DNA of 9,905 nucleotides from Pseudomonadota bacterium (GTDB lineage Bacteria; Pseudomonadota; Gammaproteobacteria; Steroidobacterales; Steroidobacteraceae), in NCBI GenBank assembly GCA_028067895.1, contig JAPTUI010000065.1:1-9905 (forward strand). Direction: 5' to 3'. Positions 6,823 through 9,905 of this stretch are shown piece by piece; within the stretch, counting starts at the first letter, position 1; every line of letters begins with the position of its first letter. Below the pieces are notes generated by a model that was not told the DNA's origin, made no database searches, and saw only the letters and a list, made by a program, of their open reading frames with translations. The position numbers were made by a program, and so were the translations under genes.

Positions 6823-8562
6823 TCAGCCGGCGGCCGGCTCCTCGGCGACGGCGAGGTATTCCTGCGGTGACAGCTTGAAGAGACGCAACACGGCGCGCTG
6901 CGGCTCGCTGAGGGTGTCATAGAAGCGCTGGTGCACGCGCCCGCTCTCATCGACGAGCCGATGGCGCCGTAAGTCGGCGAACAACTCAAAGAGGCGCTCG
7001 GTGGTCGGGGCGGCACACGGCCGCTCTTCCGGGTACAGCGGCAGCTTCTTGATGCCGAGCTTTCGCATGCGAGCGCGGATGTCGCGCTCGATGAGCGCCT
7101 CGGTCATTAGCGCCAGGAAGTACAGGAACAGGAACGCCTCGATGCGCAGGTGATTCTTGAGCATCACGGGCCTGACATTGAGCACGGACTTGAGTTGCTC
7201 GTGGCGTTTCTCGAGCGCGGGCTGATGTTTGTAGGCTTCGAGCGCCTCCTTCAGAGTGAGCTTCTCCTCGTTGGTGACCAGCGGGAAGACCCCGTCGGTG
7301 CGCGCCTCCTCGAGCAGCGCCTGTGCGTCGGACTGCCAGTGCAGCACGGGACGCTGATGGGCGTGGCGGATGTAGGCGGTGCGAGGGCCGGGACGGCCGC
7401 GGGCGGCCTGCGTGAAGTGCGCTTGCTCAAGCAGGCGCACCTCGATGCGGATGAAGCGCTCGACCTGCTTGTCGGTGAGGATCTTCTGGGCGGCGGCGCT
7501 GACCTGCTCGGGGTTCTTCAAGCGCGAGCGCGGGGCGCCGACGCGCGCAGCGAGGGCCTGCAGGGCCTTGTCGGCCGCCGCGATACGGCGCTCGCGCGCG
7601 GCGCGGTCGAGGGCGTCTTTCTGAGAACTCCAGTACCAGAGGACCCGGAAGCCTTGCGCGGTGCGCAGCGGATGCTCGTAGCCGCGATAGATATCAGGCG
7701 GGCCCGTCTTGCGCCGGGGGTCGGGTCGGCGCAGCACCTCGACCCAGGGGGCTGCGTGGCTGCGCAGCCAGGCGTGAAACTGCGCATGCTCGCGCCATGT
7801 CGCCGGCATCACCGTCACGAAGCGTCCGCCGTGGGAGGTGATATGCGAAGGGTTTTGACCCGTCGCGAGCTTGCTGTCAGCCACATACCGGAAGTCGCCC
7901 GTGCCGCAGAGCTTGCGCAACGCCTCCCAGGTGCGGATGTGGGTGCTATCGTCGGTGGTGTTCCCGTGATCGACGTGCGAGAAGATCGGCACCGCCCCGT
8001 CTGCGGTGGTCGTCAGGATAAACAGCAACTGCTTCAAATCAGGGCGAAAGTCTTTCGAATGCCCCTGGGTGATCCGATGAGTTGGGATGCCCCGCGACGG
8101 CTTGCCGTCCGCCTCCGGATACTGCCCCGTGAAGCTGATCGTCGTTGAGTCGTTGTGGATCTGGCCCAAATCCAGGTCGAACTCCTCGACTGCGTGCACC
8201 ACGATCTCGGTCATCAAGGTAGCACGGTCTGAGCGAAACAACGCATCGAGACACCGCCCGACCCGATCGTCGTTGAAATACTGAGGAGCCTGCCCCGCCA
8301 GCCCCAGGAGGGCCGGCTCGAAACGGCCCGCCCACTCGCCCAGGCCGTAGAGTGGTCGTCGCGCGAGCAGGATGTTACGCAGCAGGACCCCCAGACCCAC
8401 GGCCGGAGCGAGCTTTTGGCGCCGATCCCCGGCGGGGACGCGCTCGCCGAAGAAGCGCTCGATCGCGAGTCGCTCGAGAAAGCGGTTCAGCAGCGGCAGC
8501 GGACCGACCGCTTTGGAGACGAGCTGAAGTCCGTCGGGATGCGGTTCCAAGGTGCTGGCCAT
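6823..8562 (-). CDS. IS1634-like DDE transposase
   Basis: The product is 579 residues, the usual size for IS4-group IS1634-type transposases. The N-terminal 135 residues include a helix-rich block (LLRNILLARRPLYGLGEWAGR at about 60-80, DDRVGRCLDALF at 98-109). The catalytic core has the first Asp in HNDSTT at 138, then the characteristic block GHSKDFRPDLKQLLF (167-181), and the second Asp in VADSKLAT at 229. Near the C-terminus lies a Y-R/K-E type region around YKHQPALEKRHEQLKSVL (444-461), where E451 or E455 is the likely third acidic residue. Then come RPVMLKNHLRIEAFLFLYFLAL and a basic tail. The ATG at 8562 is preceded on its strand by an SD-like GGCAGGT. The frame is intact, so the element may be active. 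It cuts and pastes the element by recognising the 20-bp ends. Confidence 0.85.
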   Translation of the reverse strand: MASTLEPHPDGLQLVSKAVGPLPLLNRFLERLAIERFFGERVPAGDRRQKLAPAVGLGVLLRNILLARRPLYGLGEWAGRFEPALLGLAGQAPQYFNDDRVGRCLDALFRSDRATLMTEIVVHAVEEFDLDLGQIHNDSTTISFTGQYPEADGKPSRGIPTHRITQGHSKDFRPDLKQLLFILTTTADGAVPIFSHVDHGNTTDDSTHIRTWEALRKLCGTGDFRYVADSKLATGQNPSHITSHGGRFVTVMPATWREHAQFHAWLRSHAAPWVEVLRRPDPRRKTGPPDIYRGYEHPLRTAQGFRVLWYWSSQKDALDRAARERRIAAADKALQALAARVGAPRSRLKNPEQVSAAAQKILTDKQVERFIRIEVRLLEQAHFTQAARGRPGPRTAYIRHAHQRPVLHWQSDAQALLEEARTDGVFPLVTNEEKLTLKEALEAYKHQPALEKRHEQLKSVLNVRPVMLKNHLRIEAFLFLYFLALMTEALIERDIRARMRKLGIKKLPLYPEERPCAAPTTERLFELFADLRRHRLVDESGRVHQRFYDTLSEPQRAVLRLFKLSPQEYLAVAEEPAAG

Positions 8563-8711
8563 GCGTTACCTGCCGGGGCGTCTCGCGAGCGCTCGTGCAG
8601 CCGAAGCCGCGCCACGCCCACAAGGAGCGCACCGGCGAGCGTGCGAGCAGAGGGAGGGAGATCGTGCCGCTGGCATCGAGCGGCTTGGGAGTCGAGGCAG
8701 ATGAGGTCGTG

Positions 8712-8741
8712 GTGACAACGGCATCTCTCTTGCGCTATACT
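8712..8741 (+). promoter_or_regulatory. Sigma-70 promoter for the DUF6788-like gene
   Basis: GTGACA (8712-8717) and TATACT (8736-8741), each five of six to consensus, are 18 bp apart and point to the ATG at 8777. A perfect 7-bp inverted repeat (CTTGCGC 8729-8735, GCGCAAG 8744-8750) brackets the -10 box and would suit an operator or a cruciform-sensitive switch. Confidence 0.6.
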
Positions 8742-8776
8742 TCGCGCAAGCCTGAAGCATTGTCAAGTCCAATCCC

Positions 8777-9130
8777 ATGCCCAAACGAAGTCCACAACAG
8801 ATCGCCGAGCAGGCGCACAGCCGCATCGCCGCGCTGCGCAGCGAACTCTCAGCGCTGGACTACGTCTGCTCCGGAACCCTACTTGAGCGGATGAAGACCT
8901 GTGGTTCGCCGGCGTGCCGTTGTGCCCACGATCCCGCCGCGCGCCACGGGCCGTATTACGAGTGGGGGCACATGAAGGCGGGCAAGCTCCTCCACCGGCT
9001 CGTCTCCGCCGAGCAGGCAGTCCTACTGCGGCGGGCGATCGGCAACTACCGCCGGCTCAAGAAGCTCCTGCGCTCCTGGGAGGCCGAAACAGAGCGCCTG
9101 ATCGACCTCAGCGCTGCCCGAAAGCGCTGA
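8777..9130 (+). CDS. DUF6788-like Cys-motif protein of the insertion sequence
   Basis: The product is 117 residues and divergent from the transposase inside the same element. It has an N-terminal basic coiled region (MPKRSPQQIAEQAHSRIAAL). A central block CSGTLLERMKTCGSPACRC (about 31-49) is a likely Zn-binding knuckle, with cysteines at about 42, 47 and 49 (CG-x3-C-x-C spacing). Then comes HGPYYEW (about 57-63), followed by a basic helix with RRLKKLL near the C-terminus. I recall this pattern from DUF6788 proteins, which often accompany transposases; their role is not established. Position and Zn-knuckle look suggest a DNA-binding accessory or regulator of transposition. The start ATG lies 35 nt after the -10 box, with only a poor SD sequence. 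Confidence 0.65.
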   Translation: MPKRSPQQIAEQAHSRIAALRSELSALDYVCSGTLLERMKTCGSPACRCAHDPAARHGPYYEWGHMKAGKLLHRLVSAEQAVLLRRAIGNYRRLKKLLRSWEAETERLIDLSAARKR

Positions 9131-9175
9131 GCCGGCTCAGGTCGGCCGCGGAGAAATTACCCGGAAATGCCGCCG

Positions 9176-9195
9176 GAGATGCGCGGAAAGTGGGT
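9176..9195 (-). repeat. IS terminal inverted repeat, DUF6788 side
   Basis: This is the reverse complement of the other end with two mismatches. The 65-bp gap between the 9130 stop and this end holds subterminal sequence similar to that at the other end, possibly transposase binding sites. Confidence 0.8.
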
Positions 9196-9199
9196 CATA
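9196..9199. repeat. Target-site duplication CATA, right copy
   Basis: This is the second copy of the 4-bp duplication. It is followed directly by ATGCTCG, which continues the interrupted DUF2622-like frame. Confidence 0.7.
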
Positions 9200-9464
9200 A
9201 TGCTCGTACTGCAGCACAATACGAGCGCTTACATGCACTTCTTGCGAGACATGGGATCGGAAACGAGATTGTTGCCGATAACGGACAACGTTACCGGCTC
9301 CCACCGGCGGAATACTACTGCCAGGGAGACACTTCCCATGCCTATTTGCTCGGTATAGCAAAGCAGTGCGCCGCTCAGGTAGATAACTCGTACGCGGTTG
9401 TCGTTACGGAGTCGACGATCATTACTTGGGAGGGCTTGACGCAGGTCGCGTAAGGGATGGCAGG

Positions 9465-9504
9465 TGCACACCGCTTACCCGCCTGCGCAGGTGGGCGGTG
9501 TGCA
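9465..9504 (+). terminator. Large hairpin after the DUF2622-like gene
   Basis: TGCACACCGC (9465-9474) pairs perfectly with GCGGTGTGCA (9495-9504), and the interior (CCGCCT/AGGTGG) can pair further. It lies 11 nt after the stop at 9453. A second hairpin follows at 9506-9520 (CCTTCG/CGAAGG). There is no clear U-tract, so this is a structured 3' end or a factor-dependent terminator rather than a textbook intrinsic one. Confidence 0.5.
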
Positions 9505-9520
9505 TCCTTCGCCCCGAAGG

Positions 9521-9759
9521 CCAGCCTTGGGAAGATTTAGCTGTACGCATACATAGTATACGCGGCACCCTGCCCCTGCCCGCCCTGGTGGCCGACCTGG
9601 CGGTCCGCTGGTGCAGCCCGAGGAGCGGTTTTAGTGGTCGGCTGCGCCCTGGTGGCGCGGTGCCGGCGCCCGTGGTTACGCGCCGGCCGGCCTACGACCC
9701 AGCCGACAACCCATCCATTTTCCGTCAGGGACACTCCATCACGAATCGCCAGATTCGAG
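9521..9759. other. GC-rich spacer without a recognisable gene
   Basis: Open frames here have no family resemblance and run into the IS3 end. An 8-bp inverted repeat GTCGGCTG/CAGCCGAC (9637-9644, 9700-9707) encloses a very GC-rich 55-bp interior. I see nothing else of note. Confidence 0.4.
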
Positions 9760-9905
9760 TGAACCGCCCCGGGTTTCCCGGAGGCTCCATCACTTGAGAG
9801 AATGGAGCTATGGGAACCCCAGCAAAGAAGTATTCACCTGAAGTGCGTGAACGGGCGGTACGTCTGTTCCAGGAGCACGTGCACGAGTACCCATCACGAT
9901 GGGCT
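9760..9905 (+). mobile_element. Left end of an IS3-family insertion sequence (continues past window)
   Basis: TGAACCGCCCCGGGTTTCCC starts at 9760 and has the TGA-beginning, GC-rich look of an IS3-family terminal repeat. An orfA start follows 50 bp inside, the usual spacing. The right end and orfB lie outside the window. Confidence 0.75.
9810..9905 (+). CDS. IS3-family transposase OrfA, N-terminal fragment (cut by window edge)
   Basis: Thirty-two codons are visible from the ATG at 9810, beginning MGTPAKKYSPEVRERAVRLF and ending EYPSRWA at the window edge. This is the beginning of the helix-turn-helix domain found in IS3 OrfA proteins (KYSPEVRERAVR is the first helix). OrfA binds the element ends and is normally joined to the OrfB integrase domain by a programmed -1 frameshift, which cannot be seen here. 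A nearby ATG at 9802 is in a different frame and gives no family-like product. The frame is intact as far as it goes. Confidence 0.8.
   Translation, partial: MGTPAKKYSPEVRERAVRLFQEHVHEYPSRWA

Larger units (their letters stand above)
6761..9195. mobile_element. 2,435-bp insertion sequence with IS1634-like transposase and DUF6788-like gene
   Basis: The ends are inverted repeats of 20 bp: ACCTACATTCCGCGCATCTC at 6761-6780 and, on the opposite strand, ACCCACTTTCCGCGCATCTC at 9176-9195, matching at 18 of 20. Weaker similarity extends about 30 bp further inward on both sides. The element carries a minus-strand transposase (6823-8562) and a divergent plus-strand small gene (8777-9130) with about 214 bp between them. 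It is flanked by CATA duplications and sits inside a small gene. The element is GC-rich compared with the spacer it entered. As I recall, IS1634 elements commonly make much longer target duplications, so the 4-bp duplication and the extra gene may mark a distinct subgroup. Confidence 0.85.
6727..9453 (+). pseudogene. DUF2622/GhoS-like small protein gene split by an insertion sequence
   Basis: The 5' fragment is 6727-6760 and the 3' fragment 9196-9453. An SD-like AAGGTGAT at 6715-6722 sits at good distance from the ATG at 6727. Codons 1-11 read MKRFIIRVELH. The IS interrupts the next codon, and the frame resumes at 9196 with HNARTAAQYERLHALL and runs to TAA at 9453. Removing 2,439 bp (IS plus one 4-bp duplication; 813 codons) restores a 95-residue protein. 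Its layout, an N-terminal RVELH strand, a YERLH helix, an RYRLPPAEYYCQG centre and a C-terminal AVVVTES strand, resembles the DUF2622 family. That family includes the type V antitoxin GhoS, a Cas2-like RNase; the family call is by recall. No GhoT-like membrane toxin is visible nearby. As it stands, the 5' part would run into the IS and stop at 6868-6870 after 47 codons, so the gene is inactive unless the element excises. Confidence 0.75.

Noticed and set aside
7150..8148. Plus-strand 332-codon ORF
   Set aside because: It is a GC-driven shadow opposite the transposase gene, which carries all recognisable motifs.
8914..9453. A single 179-codon plus-strand gene
   Set aside because: Its first part is a shadow frame of the DUF6788-like gene and IS end. 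Only 9196-9453 is real coding, as the 3' fragment of the interrupted gene.
9426..9797. A 123-codon plus-strand ORF
   Set aside because: It overlaps the end of the interrupted gene, crosses a large hairpin and enters the IS3 terminal repeat. It has no family resemblance.
1..9905. CRISPR array
   Set aside because: No regularly spaced direct repeats of suitable length were seen.

Overview
The window looks like an accessory (defence or genomic-island) region of a GC-rich bacterium, probably a gamma- or betaproteobacterium. I infer this from the high GC content, the style of the IS3-type and IS4-group transposons, and the gene families present. The sequence alone does not identify the species.

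Region 1 (1-6010) is a tightly packed plus-strand operon. A TerB-domain protein (N-terminus cut off by the window edge), a DUF2791/BrxD-like P-loop ATPase and an Lhr-like DEAD/DEAH-family (DELH) helicase follow one another with overlapping start and stop codons. This gene set and order match the three-gene anti-phage system Shango (SngA, SngB, SngC). Two small ORFs that I do not recognise follow it (5595-5840 and about 5837/5873-6010). Both may be coupled to the gene before them through TTGA overlaps, so they could be accessory components.

Region 2 (6011-6726) is less GC-rich and has no convincing protein gene. It holds several hairpins, a clear intrinsic terminator (6295-6316), a 14-bp perfect palindrome, and a tRNA-Ser(GCT)-like gene at 6412-6527. 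Its variable arm is about 46 nt and folds into a long helix, roughly twice the size of a normal serine variable arm.

Region 3 (6727-9453) is a small gene of the DUF2622/GhoS-like family, split by a 2,435-bp insertion sequence (6761-9195). The element has 20-bp inverted repeats (18/20 matching), a 579-aa IS1634-like transposase on the minus strand, and a divergent 117-aa DUF6788-like Cys-motif protein on the plus strand. A 4-bp target duplication (CATA) flanks it. Removing the element and one CATA copy restores a 95-codon reading frame exactly.

Region 4 (9454-9905) has large GC-rich hairpins after the interrupted gene and a stretch of about 240 bp with no gene. It then enters the left end of an IS3-family element whose orfA runs off the window. 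The flanking and inserted transposable elements show that this locus is a mobile-element landing area.
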